Shown one piece after another: positions 1 through 6,657 of a stretch of DNA of 17,646 nucleotides (its first letter is position 1; the number at the start of each line of letters is the position of its first letter). Source of the DNA: Bacillota bacterium. Lineage in GTDB: Bacteria > Bacillota > Clostridia > Oscillospirales > Acutalibacteraceae. The stretch covers positions 1 through 17,646 of the forward strand of contig JAEWBE010000061.1 in the NCBI GenBank assembly GCA_023391275.1, given 5' to 3'. The translations under genes and the position numbers were made by a program. The notes beneath the pieces were generated by a model, which worked only from the letters and a program-made list of their open reading frames with translations, did not search any database and was not told where the DNA came from.

Positions 1-363
1 ACGCACATGAACAATCAGCGTATTCATCCCGCAGTTTTTTGCCCCGGTGATAATAGTGTCGAATTTTTTCTGAAATGCTTTTTCACTCTTATCGTTTTCT
101 TTACTCATATCAAGGCTCATGAACGGTACCCAGACCGCGCGCATCTCCCCCGTGGAAACAGTATTCACCGCGGCGGCGGCCGGACCTGAAACAGCGGCGG
201 AGTTCACCAGCGCTGATGTTGTGGCGCTGTTTTCAGAATTTGCTTCTGACGAAGTATTCCTTGGCGCACGGCCAAAATTAATTGCCATTGTAATGGCGAT
301 GGCTGCGACTAAAAGACAGGCGCACACCAGGATACTATGCCGGTTAAATAATTTGATTACCAT
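1..363 (-). CDS. N-terminal part of a GHL10-type glycosyl hydrolase-like protein (runs off left edge)
   Basis: Only the first 121 codons are in the window; the rest lies beyond position 1. The protein starts at ATG 361-363, with a GGAAGGA ribosome site about 9 bases upstream. Residues 10-30 form one hydrophobic segment after a basic start (a signal peptide or membrane anchor). A Ser/Ala/Thr-rich linker follows (about 33-71). The folded part then begins with EMRAVWVPFMSLDMS (73-87), a helix, and GMNTLIVHVR (112-121). This start is typical of the GHL10/DUF187 family (YngK-like, (beta/alpha)8 barrel), in which the first strand reads 'RAVWV' and the second ends in a 'hVRp' motif. The family is linked to glycan or cell-wall breakdown outside the cell; the substrate cannot be inferred. 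It is transcribed away from the zinc-ribbon gene. The catalytic residues would be outside the window, so activity is unproven. Confidence 0.8.
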   Translation of the reverse strand, partial: MVIKLFNRHSILVCACLLVAAIAITMAINFGRAPRNTSSEANSENSATTSALVNSAAVSGPAAAAVNTVSTGEMRAVWVPFMSLDMSKENDKSEKAFQKKFDTIITGAKNCGMNTLIVHVR

Positions 364-401
364 ACAATCATTCCTTCCGAATAAAAATTCTTCTTTTTTA
401 T

Positions 402-430
402 TTGACACAGGCATTAGAATCGTGTAGGAT
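402..430 (+). promoter_or_regulatory. Sigma-A type promoter for the zinc-ribbon/DUF1294 pair
   Basis: A perfect -35 box TTGACA (402-407) is followed after 17 bases by TAGGAT (425-430), which matches 4 of 6 bases of the -10 consensus. Transcription would start near 437, giving a leader of about 20 bases before the AAGGGAGGT ribosome site (446-454). Spacing and position support the call; no operator was seen. Confidence 0.65.
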
Positions 431-458
431 ACTGATAACAGAAACAAGGGAGGTTAAC

Positions 459-830
459 ATGATGTTCTTCATAATTGGAATCACGAACGGCTCAAACGAC
501 CTTGGCACGCGCAAATGCAAGGCGTTTTCCTGCTGCGGCAGTTTCGGAACAATGGCTGCGGTTACCTGTACATTTCAACAGTTTACACTGTTTTTTATTC
601 CGATTTTTCGCTTTGGCAAGCAGTACTTTGTCACCTGCCTTAACTGCGGTACGGTGTACGAAATGACAAAAGCGGAAGGTCAGCGCATTGCGCGGGATTA
701 TTCCGCTGAAATCAACCCCGAACAGCTTTTTGTTGTGCAGGGTACGAGCAGGAAAACCTGCCCCGGCTGTAACAGCGCGATTGACCCGAATGCACGGTAC
801 TGCCCTAACTGCGGCACCCGATTATTTTAA
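459..830 (+). CDS. Zinc-ribbon domain protein
   Basis: A 123-residue protein of the small bacterial zinc-ribbon group that opens with a 'MFFIIGI' stretch. Start ATG 459 lies 4 bases after AAGGGAGGT; a second ATG at 462 is an equally good start. The N-terminal region (3-9) is hydrophobic. A first metal-binding module uses Cys25/26 (possibly Cys20) with Cys60 and Cys63 (CLNCG), separated by the hydrophobic stretch FTLFFIPIFRFGKQYF (42-57). This layout is characteristic of the family. A second classic ribbon closes the protein: Cys101, Cys104, Cys115, Cys118 (CPGC...CPNCG). The function of the family is not established; a membrane-associated or regulatory zinc-binding role is only a guess. It is followed 14 bases later by the DUF1294 gene and shares its promoter. 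Confidence 0.85.
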   Translation: MMFFIIGITNGSNDLGTRKCKAFSCCGSFGTMAAVTCTFQQFTLFFIPIFRFGKQYFVTCLNCGTVYEMTKAEGQRIARDYSAEINPEQLFVVQGTSRKTCPGCNSAIDPNARYCPNCGTRLF

Positions 831-844
831 CGGCGGTGTAAGAC

Positions 845-1114
845 ATGCCTTATTATATATATTGTTTTTATTTTCTGATTATTATTAATTTGATTGCCAT
901 TGTCCTGACGGTGAGCGATAAACGCCGTGCGATTGCACATCGCTGGCGTATCCCCGAAAGCACGCTTCTGCTTGCAGCGGCACTCGGCGGCTCACCTGCC
1001 ATGCTGATTACAATGAAGCTGATCCGTCACAAAACGCAGCATAAAAAATTTATGTTTGGCATTCCTGCCATCATGATTTTACAGGCGGCAGCGATATTTT
1101 TTATTTTTAGATGA
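845..1114 (+). CDS. DUF1294 family membrane protein
   Basis: An 89-residue integral membrane protein. Hydrophobic segments lie at about 4-24, 38-56 and 69-88. Between them are family signature patches: DKRRAI with a following WRIPE (25-38 region), ALGGSPAM, and the RHKTQHKKF block (about 61-69). These match DUF1294, a widespread small membrane family without a known function, sometimes found fused to cold-shock domains. The start is the ATG at 845, preceded 6 bases upstream by GGCGGTG, a one-mismatch ribosome site. It lies 14 bases after the zinc-ribbon gene and ends 2 bases before the terminator hairpin, so the two genes form a short operon. No catalytic residue pattern is visible. Confidence 0.88.
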   Translation: MPYYIYCFYFLIIINLIAIVLTVSDKRRAIAHRWRIPESTLLLAAALGGSPAMLITMKLIRHKTQHKKFMFGIPAIMILQAAAIFFIFR

Positions 1115-1116
1115 GC

Positions 1117-1161
1117 AAAGGAGCAGGTCGTCCGGAATAAAACCGGACGGCCTGCTCCTTT
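1117..1161. terminator. Hairpin terminator shared by convergent genes
   Basis: A 19-bp stem (one G-U pair on the plus strand) pairs 1117-1135 with 1143-1161 around a 7-base loop AATAAAA. The outer arms AAAGGAGCAGG and CCTGCTCCTTT put a short T run at the 3' end on either strand. It lies 2 bases after the DUF1294 stop and 45 bases after the exporter stop on the other strand, so it can end both units. The U tracts are short, so efficiency is uncertain. Confidence 0.75.
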
Positions 1162-1206
1162 AAAAAGCGTAATTATACGGCTGCTATAAGTCAATTCAGC
1201 CAAAAA

Positions 1207-2436
1207 TCATACCGTATGTGTTGAATGCTCTTTTCTGTTGAGAAGGTACATGCTCACGGCCCCTGCCAATACAAAAAGCGCCATAAGCAGCCAGGAAATA
1301 AAATAGTTTGTAATAGAAATAACATGCCCCATAATAAGCGGCCCCAGTGCACGGGCTGTTCCCTGCATGAACATGGAAATTGAGTTAATTCTGCCAAGAT
1401 GAGCGGCAGGAGAGTGGTCTGCAATAAAAGCGCCCGTATTGATTGTAACTATAATTTCTCCGAAGGTGAAGACCGCGCCGGCCAGCATGAAAAGCGGCAT
1501 ACTTTTCACAAATGCAAAAAAAGAAAAAGCTCCAAAATATAAAATACCTCCGCCTGAGATTACGGCAAGCGGATGAAATTTTCTTGTCAGCCACGTTAAA
1601 AGCGGAGTGCAGGTGGTAACAATGACAGGATTCACTACATTCAAAAAGCTGTAAAAGCGTGCGCCGCTTTCACCGTACAGGTCGCCGAATTGGAGCGGCA
1701 GCATAAAGCTCCATTGGGTATAGGTAAAATCATATGAAAACATGAACACAATGAAGAAGAACAATATCGGCACAGTTTGCAGCACGCGAAAAACAGATAT
1801 ATTTTTGCCGGGGCTTTTGCATCCCTCCGCGTAATTTTCATTTTGCCGTCTGTTTCCAGGTTCTTTGACAAATGAGGCAATCAAAAATGAGGAGACCAAT
1901 GTTGTTGCCGCGTCGAGGATAAACAAAAGCTGCAAATGGTTTGTAAACAGCAGTCCTCCGATGAGCGGGCTGACTGACATACCGATATTTATTCCGAGAT
2001 AGAGAATGGAAAAGGATGCTTTGCGATTTTCCGGGGTTGTAAGTTCCGCAACCATAGCTTGATAGGCCGGAGACGCTGCTACGAATAAATCCGACGCAAT
2101 TACGATAAAAGCAAGCATGGCATGGCTTCTTGTAATTCCACACATAAAATAGGAAACGGAGCCCAGAATCTGGCATGAAACCAATACCTTTTTTCGGCCG
2201 ACCGCATCAATGAGCTTGCCGCCTAAAAGCAGGCATGGTGCCTGAGACAATATTAAAAAAGCGGAAAAAGTGCCTGCTTCTGTCTTGGACATGCCTAATT
2301 TCTGAGTAAGAATAAGTGTCAGAAGGGGAAGAATAAAACTGCCCAGGCAGTTAATAACCCGTGCCCCAAACAATATGTATATCTCCTTTGGCAAGCCTTC
2401 GTAGGTGGTAAAATGCCCGATGGTTCTGAATTTCAT
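1207..2436 (-). CDS. Major facilitator superfamily exporter (12-TM, drug-efflux type)
   Basis: A 409-residue membrane transporter with about twelve hydrophobic segments spread over the whole length, the usual size for 12-TM MFS proteins. The loop between segments 2 and 3 carries motif A, GGKLIDAVGRKK (72-83), which fits proton-driven DHA1-type drug exporters. The start is ATG 2434-2436, preceded 5 bases upstream by AGGAG. The frame stays open upstream to 2601, but that part overlaps the regulator gene and has no good ribosome site. It follows the winged-helix regulator by 46 bases on the same strand, so the two probably form one transcript controlled by the palindrome-containing promoter at 3080-3109. 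A substrate cannot be read from the sequence; export of a drug, metabolite or peptide is possible. Confidence 0.88.
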   Translation of the reverse strand: MKFRTIGHFTTYEGLPKEIYILFGARVINCLGSFILPLLTLILTQKLGMSKTEAGTFSAFLILSQAPCLLLGGKLIDAVGRKKVLVSCQILGSVSYFMCGITRSHAMLAFIVIASDLFVAASPAYQAMVAELTTPENRKASFSILYLGINIGMSVSPLIGGLLFTNHLQLLFILDAATTLVSSFLIASFVKEPGNRRQNENYAEGCKSPGKNISVFRVLQTVPILFFFIVFMFSYDFTYTQWSFMLPLQFGDLYGESGARFYSFLNVVNPVIVTTCTPLLTWLTRKFHPLAVISGGGILYFGAFSFFAFVKSMPLFMLAGAVFTFGEIIVTINTGAFIADHSPAAHLGRINSISMFMQGTARALGPLIMGHVISITNYFISWLLMALFVLAGAVSMYLLNRKEHSTHTV

Positions 2437-2482
2437 AATTGCTCCTAATCTCAATGATAATTTGAATATGACGCATTGTTCT

Positions 2483-3043
2483 TTATTTTTCATTCCCTGT
2501 CCGAACAGAAAACAAAGTGAACTCATAGGGAGCTGTTCCCTTAGCCGGCTGTGCATGTGCACTACAAAAATCAGCAATTTGCCTGTGCAGAGCCACCGCA
2601 TCCTGTTTGCTCAGATAAAGTACACCTGTGGAAAAGTCGCCTGTATCTGGGGTTTTGGGCACACCGGCTGCGTCAAATGCTTCAATCACATCGGCCCAGT
2701 GATTAAAATTATCGTTTATATGGTTTTGCAGTACTGCCCGCCGGGCGCCTGCCGCTTCAGGGGGAAGTTTATCCAAACTGATATTTACATCAACCGCCTT
2801 ATAAAATTTTGCCGTAAAGCCATGAATTTGTTCTGTGCGTACAAGTTTTACAAGGCCAATCGCTTCCAGTACCGAAAGATGGTGCCCTGCACTGGAGGGT
2901 GCAATTCCAAGTGCATCGGCTAACTGTTTTGCGGTCATCCCGTCCGGAATACGCCCTAATGTAAATAAAATTCTTTGGCGTAAAGGATGCATATAAGTTC
3001 TCAATTCTTTCTCAGTTGTCAGATATAACGTCTTGCGTTCCAT
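2483..3043 (-). CDS. Winged-helix (ArsR-like, HTH_20 type) transcriptional regulator
   Basis: A 186-residue regulator. After a short N-terminus, MHPLRQRIL (18-26) opens the DNA-binding domain typical of ArsR-like proteins. The helix-turn-helix spans about 37-62 (MTAKQLADAL, SSAGHHLSVLEAIGLV). A wing follows at about 66-84 (VKLVRTEQIHGFTAKFYKA). The C-terminal half (90-186) is probably the dimerisation or ligand-sensing part and ends in the family-like YEFTLFSVR. There is no cysteine cluster suggesting metal sensing. Start ATG 3041-3043 is chosen because GGAGG lies 6 bases upstream; the frame extends to 3094 without a better site. It is the first gene of the regulator-exporter unit. Two palindromes in its own promoter make autorepression and control of the exporter likely, but the effector is unknown. 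Confidence 0.88.
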   Translation of the reverse strand: MERKTLYLTTEKELRTYMHPLRQRILFTLGRIPDGMTAKQLADALGIAPSSAGHHLSVLEAIGLVKLVRTEQIHGFTAKFYKAVDVNISLDKLPPEAAGARRAVLQNHINDNFNHWADVIEAFDAAGVPKTPDTGDFSTGVLYLSKQDAVALHRQIADFCSAHAQPAKGTAPYEFTLFSVRTGNEK

Positions 3044-3053
3044 ATTGACCTCC

Positions 3054-3076
3054 ATCATAACAATACTTGGTATGAT
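3054..3076. promoter_or_regulatory. Operator O2, inverted repeat at the transcription start
   Basis: ATCATAACA-N5-TGGTATGAT: 9-bp arms with one mismatch, centred at 3065. It has the same half-site and the same 5-base spacer as O1. On the minus strand it covers roughly the first 20 transcribed bases, ending just before the ribosome site of the regulator gene. It is a predicted binding site for the adjacent winged-helix regulator. Confidence 0.65.
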
Positions 3077-3079
3077 TAA

Positions 3080-3109
3080 ATTATAACATAACATAAATTG
3101 TTATGTCAA
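3080..3109 (-). promoter_or_regulatory. Near-consensus promoter of the regulator-exporter unit
   Basis: On the minus strand, a perfect -35 TTGACA (3109-3104) and a perfect -10 TATAAT (3085-3080) are separated by 18 bases. A TGT just before the -10 gives an extended -10 element. Transcription should start near 3073, about 30 bases before the regulator start codon. Such a strong promoter with a palindrome filling its spacer is typical of a gene kept off by a repressor. Confidence 0.85.
3086..3106. promoter_or_regulatory. Operator O1, perfect inverted repeat in the promoter spacer
   Basis: ACATAACA-N5-TGTTATGT: perfect 8-bp arms with spacer TAAAT, centred at 3096. It fills the region between -35 and -10 and overlaps the -35 box, so a bound protein would exclude RNA polymerase. 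Its centre is 31 bp from that of O2, about three helical turns, which places both sites on the same face of DNA. Confidence 0.72.
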
Positions 3110-3203
3110 GACAATTGAATTTAATTTTGAAATTGATATTGATTCCATATAAAATATGAATAAATGGTTGATAATCAGCTTCTCCATTCTACATGGTACA
3201 CAT

Positions 3204-3237
3204 AAAAAGCGGCGTCGGTTTTAAACCGACGCCGCTT
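3204..3237 (-). terminator. Rho-independent terminator after leuS
   Basis: Reading on the minus strand, AAGCGGCGTCGG (3237-3226) pairs with CCGACGCCGCTT (3218-3207). The flanking A/T pairs extend this to about 14 bp with a very small loop, and the stem runs into TTTTT. It begins about 20 bases after the leuS stop codon and closes the long housekeeping run. The rest of 3110-3203, upstream of the regulator promoter, is AT-rich and shows no gene. Confidence 0.92.
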
Positions 3238-3257
3238 GCCAGACAATTATATCAATA

Positions 3258-5666
3258 TTATTTTACAACGATATTGACCAATTTTCCGGGAACATAAATC
3301 TCTTTGATAATATTCTTACCGCTAAGTTCTGCGGCGATTTTTTCGTCGGCTTTGGCGGCTTCAATTGCAAAGTCCTTGGAAATATCCGTTGCAACCGTAA
3401 GGCGTGCACGCACCTTGCCGTTAACCTGCACCACAATTTCAATGCTGTCTTCCCTGCATTTTGTTTCGTCGTACTCCGGCCATTTTTGCTGGCAAGCCAG
3501 ACCGCCGCCGTATTTCATTTCATCCCACAGTTCTTCCGTTACATGAGGGGCAAACGGATTCAACAAAACGGTATAAATTTTCAGTTCATCCAGTGTAATA
3601 GAACCGGCATCCGAAATATCATTCAGCAAAGCCATAAGCGTTGCAATAGCGGTGTTGAACTTAAGGTTTTCAATATCTTCGCCGACTTTTTTAATTGCCT
3701 TATGGAAAGCAACTTCAAGGCTCTTGCGAATTCCCTTTTCATTGCTCATCGAATTCTGTAAATTCCAGTAGCGTTCCACAAAACGGCGGCAGCCCTTAAT
3801 ACCGGCCGAACTCCACGGAGCGGCTTTTTCGAAGTCGCCGATAAACATTTCGTAAAGACGCATGGTGTCCGCGCCGTACTCCCTGACAATTTCGTCCGGG
3901 TTGACGACATTGCCGCGGGACTTGCTCATTTTTTCGCCGTTCTCACCCAGAATCATGCCGTGGCTGGTGCGTTTCGCATACGGTTCCGGAGTCGGAACCT
4001 CACCGATGTCATAAAGGAATTTATGCCAGAAACGGCTGTAAAGCAGATGCAGGGTGGTATGTTCCATGCCGCCGTTGTACCAGTCAACCGGCGCCCAGTA
4101 CTTCAGAGCGTCTTTCCCGGCAAACGCTTCCTTGTTATGAGGATCCATGTAACGCAGGAAGTACCAGGAGGAACCCGCCCATTGGGGCATGGTGTCGGTT
4201 TCACGTTTCGCTTTGCCGCCGCAGTGTGGGCAGGTGGTTTCCACCCAGTCGGTCATATGAGCAAGCGGGGATTCCCCGTTGTCGGTCGGTTCATAGGATT
4301 TTACCTCGGGCAGCCGGAGCGGCAGTTCACTTTCCGGAAGCGCCACATACCCGCATTTTTCGCAGTAGACGATAGGAATCGGTTCACCCCAATAGCGCTG
4401 ACGGGAGAACACCCAGTCGCGCAGTTTGAAGTTTACCTTGAAACGGCCGATTTCCTTTTCGGTTAAGAATTCAGTGATCTTCTTTTTAGCTTCCTCCACG
4501 GTCAGGCCGTTCAGAATCCCAGAATTCACCATAACCCCAGTTGCACAGTCAGTGAAAGCTTCTTTCTGAACATCGCCGCCCTGAACCACTTCAATAATCG
4601 GAAGATCAAATTTCTTTGCAAATTCCCAGTCGCGGGTATCATGCGCCGGAACAGCCATAATTGCGCCCGTCCCATAAGAAACGAGAACGTAATCCGAAAT
4701 AAAGATTGGAATTTCTTTTTCGGTTACGGGGTTGATGGCAGAAACGCCGTCAAGGCGGACGCCTGTTTTATCTTTTGCCACTTCGGTGCGTTCAAAGTCA
4801 GATTTTTTTGCAGCCTCATTCTGATAGGCCCGGATCTCATCAATATTATGGAGCTTGTCCGCCCATTTTTCAATGATCGGATGCTCCGGTGAAACAACCA
4901 TATAAGTCGCGCCATAGAGCGTGTCCGGCCGGGTAGTATAGACAGTAAGCCGGTCCCCGGCGGTGGTTGAAAAATCAACCTCCGCGCCGGTGGAACGGCC
5001 AATCCAGTTGATTTGCTGCGATTTGACGCGATCCGGGTAATCAACAAGGGCAAGGTCATCAATCAGACGCTGCGCGTAATCGGTAATTTTAAGCATCCAC
5101 TGGGATTTTACTTTATGCACGACCTCACTGCCACAGCGCTCGCAGACGCCGTTGACCACTTCTTCGTTGGCAAGAACGCATTTGCAGGAAGTGCACCAGT
5201 TCACGGCCATTTCTTTTTTATAGGCAAGGCCATGTTTGAACAATTGAAGAAAAATCCACTGCGTCCATTTATAATACTCCGGGTCGGTGGTATTGATTTC
5301 ACGCGACCAGTCAAAGGAAATACCCAGCGACTGGAGCTGCTGCTTGAAGCGGGCAATATTCTTTTTTGTTACCTCTGCGGGATGGACATGGTTTTTGATG
5401 GCAAAATTTTCGGTGGGCAGGCCGAACGCGTCCCAGCCGATTGGATAAAGCACATTGTATCCCTGAAGGCGCCGCTTGCGCGCAACAATATCGATTGCCG
5501 TATAGGAGCGCGGATGACCCACGTGAAGGCCCTGCCCGGACGGGTAGGGGAATTCAATCAGCGCGTAGTACTTCGGTTTATCGGAAGTATTGGAGGCGTG
5601 AAAAACGCCGGCCTCTTCCCATGTGTCCTGCCATTTTTTTTCAATTGGGTTGTGATCGTATTTCAT
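3258..5666 (-). CDS. leuS: Leucyl-tRNA synthetase (EC 6.1.1.4)
   Basis: A class Ia aminoacyl-tRNA synthetase of 802 residues that charges tRNA-Leu in the cytoplasm; bacterial LeuRS is usually 800-880 residues. The ATP-binding HIGH motif appears as HVGH (48-51) after FPYPSGQGL, and the KMSKS loop is residues 579-583. Cysteine pairs CTSC/CERC and CEKC/CPHC mark zinc-knuckle insertions. The CP1 editing domain shows the threonine-rich TTRPDTLYGATY and the AVPAHDTRDWEFA block that clears mischarged amino acids. The C-terminal domain with VQVNGKVRARL is present. Start ATG 5664-5666 is preceded by AAGGA. It is the last gene of the housekeeping run, 42 bases after rsfS. That gap is too small for a T-box leader, the device that often controls leuS in Firmicutes. 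Confidence 0.98.
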   Translation of the reverse strand: MKYDHNPIEKKWQDTWEEAGVFHASNTSDKPKYYALIEFPYPSGQGLHVGHPRSYTAIDIVARKRRLQGYNVLYPIGWDAFGLPTENFAIKNHVHPAEVTKKNIARFKQQLQSLGISFDWSREINTTDPEYYKWTQWIFLQLFKHGLAYKKEMAVNWCTSCKCVLANEEVVNGVCERCGSEVVHKVKSQWMLKITDYAQRLIDDLALVDYPDRVKSQQINWIGRSTGAEVDFSTTAGDRLTVYTTRPDTLYGATYMVVSPEHPIIEKWADKLHNIDEIRAYQNEAAKKSDFERTEVAKDKTGVRLDGVSAINPVTEKEIPIFISDYVLVSYGTGAIMAVPAHDTRDWEFAKKFDLPIIEVVQGGDVQKEAFTDCATGVMVNSGILNGLTVEEAKKKITEFLTEKEIGRFKVNFKLRDWVFSRQRYWGEPIPIVYCEKCGYVALPESELPLRLPEVKSYEPTDNGESPLAHMTDWVETTCPHCGGKAKRETDTMPQWAGSSWYFLRYMDPHNKEAFAGKDALKYWAPVDWYNGGMEHTTLHLLYSRFWHKFLYDIGEVPTPEPYAKRTSHGMILGENGEKMSKSRGNVVNPDEIVREYGADTMRLYEMFIGDFEKAAPWSSAGIKGCRRFVERYWNLQNSMSNEKGIRKSLEVAFHKAIKKVGEDIENLKFNTAIATLMALLNDISDAGSITLDELKIYTVLLNPFAPHVTEELWDEMKYGGGLACQQKWPEYDETKCREDSIEIVVQVNGKVRARLTVATDISKDFAIEAAKADEKIAAELSGKNIIKEIYVPGKLVNIVVK

Positions 5667-5708
5667 TATTTCCTTCGCTCCTATATTCTTTCATTCTCAC
5701 TCAGATGT

Positions 5709-6062
5709 TCATTCTATAATACCCGGTATTAAAACGGCTTCTCCGTCCTGCCACAGGCGGTCCAGGTCGTAAAACTGACGTGATTCGGCGGTAAAAACAT
5801 GAACGATTACATTTCCGTAGTCCAAGATGACCCACGAGTTGGAACGATAGCCTTCGGTGTGCACCGGGTTGACATCGAATTGCTTCAGTTTAAACTCAAC
5901 CTCATCCGCAAGTGATTTTACATGGGTATTGCTCGTGCCGGTCGCAATTACAAAATAATCCGCAAGAATTGAAATATCTTTAATGCCGATAACTTTCAGG
6001 TTCAGCGCTTTTTTATCGTCTAAAATTTTCACAGCTTCTGTCGCAAGTTCAAGTGAAGTCAT
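5709..6062 (-). CDS. rsfS: Ribosome silencing factor RsfS (Iojap/YbeB family)
   Basis: A 117-residue protein that binds ribosomal protein uL14 and blocks joining of the 30S and 50S subunits when nutrients run low. Family features seen: an N-terminal helix ending in KKALNLKVIGIKD, the core ADYFVIATGTSNTHVKSLAD, then EGYRSNSWVILDYGNVIVHVF and FYDLDRLW. The full family length is present. The start is taken as ATG 6060-6062, with AAAGG 9 bases upstream; an in-frame TTG at 6069-6071 sits too close to that site. It lies 25 bases after yqeK and just before leuS, a neighbourhood common in Firmicutes (nadD-yqeK-rsfS). Confidence 0.95.
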   Translation of the reverse strand: MTSLELATEAVKILDDKKALNLKVIGIKDISILADYFVIATGTSNTHVKSLADEVEFKLKQFDVNPVHTEGYRSNSWVILDYGNVIVHVFTAESRQFYDLDRLWQDGEAVLIPGIIE

Positions 6063-6087
6063 TCTCAACAACCTTTCATTTAATAAT

Positions 6088-6657
6088 TTATTTATACATC
6101 AACACCACCTGATTATAGGCGGCAATTGTGTCCGGATGAATCGGCCGGTAACTGGCCGCAAGATCCTTGATGTTAAAGGTCATCCCCTCAACCATGGCTT
6201 CCTCAAGGCTGACATTCGCAGCCCTGCGCATATTTTCCACTCCGGGATAGTCCCTGTCGGCCGAAATGAAGTCCGCGATAAAGATCACTTTTTCCAGAAA
6301 GCTCATGTTCTCCCGTGCGGTAGTGTGGTAGCGCACAGAGTCCAGAATCTCCCGGTCGCTGATACCAAGCTCAGCTTCAAGGAACGCGGCGCCGAGCATG
6401 GCGTGCCAAAGCTTTGGCGCTCTGCGCTCCACATCGCTTAAAACAATATCATAACGCGTCATCATTTTCAACTGCTCCTCCGGCGGCGTATCCTTCATAA
6501 TGTCATGAAGGATGCCGGCAACGGCGGCCTTTTGCTCATTTGCGTCGTATTTTTTAGCAAGGTTCACGGCGGATTCGCTGACGCACACGGAATGATAAAA
6601 TCTTTTTTCACCTAAAAACGGTCTTATAATTTCCTGATAAGATTCTATACTTTTCAT
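6088..6657 (-). CDS. yqeK: HD-domain Ap4A hydrolase YqeK
   Basis: A 189-residue HD-superfamily phosphohydrolase. The YqeK family splits diadenosine tetraphosphate symmetrically into two ADP, removing a stress-linked dinucleotide. Metal-binding residues are visible as His22 (in YHSVCVSESA), His51-Asp52 in GILHDIMKD, and later His/Asp residues in VRYHTT and FIADFISADR, the latter shared by the family. Its ATG overlaps the nadD stop in an ATGA arrangement, so translation of the two is probably coupled; both enzymes handle adenine dinucleotide chemistry. rsfS follows after 25 bases. An LCP/LytR-type gene that many Clostridia carry at this spot is absent. Confidence 0.94.
   Translation of the reverse strand: MKSIESYQEIIRPFLGEKRFYHSVCVSESAVNLAKKYDANEQKAAVAGILHDIMKDTPPEEQLKMMTRYDIVLSDVERRAPKLWHAMLGAAFLEAELGISDREILDSVRYHTTARENMSFLEKVIFIADFISADRDYPGVENMRRAANVSLEEAMVEGMTFNIKDLAASYRPIHPDTIAAYNQVVLMYK

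Noticed and set aside
310..330. Lipobox-like VCAC in the start of the GHL10-like protein
   Set aside because: The cysteine falls at the beginning of the hydrophobic segment rather than after it, so a membrane anchor or ordinary signal peptide fits better than a lipoprotein.
413..447. Possible divergent promoter for the GHL10-like gene
   Set aside because: TCTAAT on the minus strand (418-413) resembles a -10 box, but no acceptable -35 box lies 16-18 bases upstream; the promoter of this gene remains unassigned.
1180..1203. Small GGCTG/CAGCC inverted repeat beyond the exporter stop codon
   Set aside because: A five-base stem with a 14-base loop is too weak to call, and the much stronger hairpin at 1117-1161 is adjacent.
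2437..2601. Upstream extension of the MFS exporter
   Set aside because: It overlaps the end of the regulator gene, while AGGAG sits correctly before the ATG at 2436.
2405..2923. Cysteine-rich open frame on the plus strand across the regulator-exporter junction
   Set aside because: It is antisense to two well-supported genes and crosses their boundary; the cysteines come from reverse reading of common codons.
5013..5732. Long open frame (239 codons) on the plus strand opposite the 5' part of leuS
   Set aside because: It is fully antisense to conserved LeuRS sequence, including the HVGH region, shows no family resemblance and has no ribosome site; it is a by-product of codon usage.
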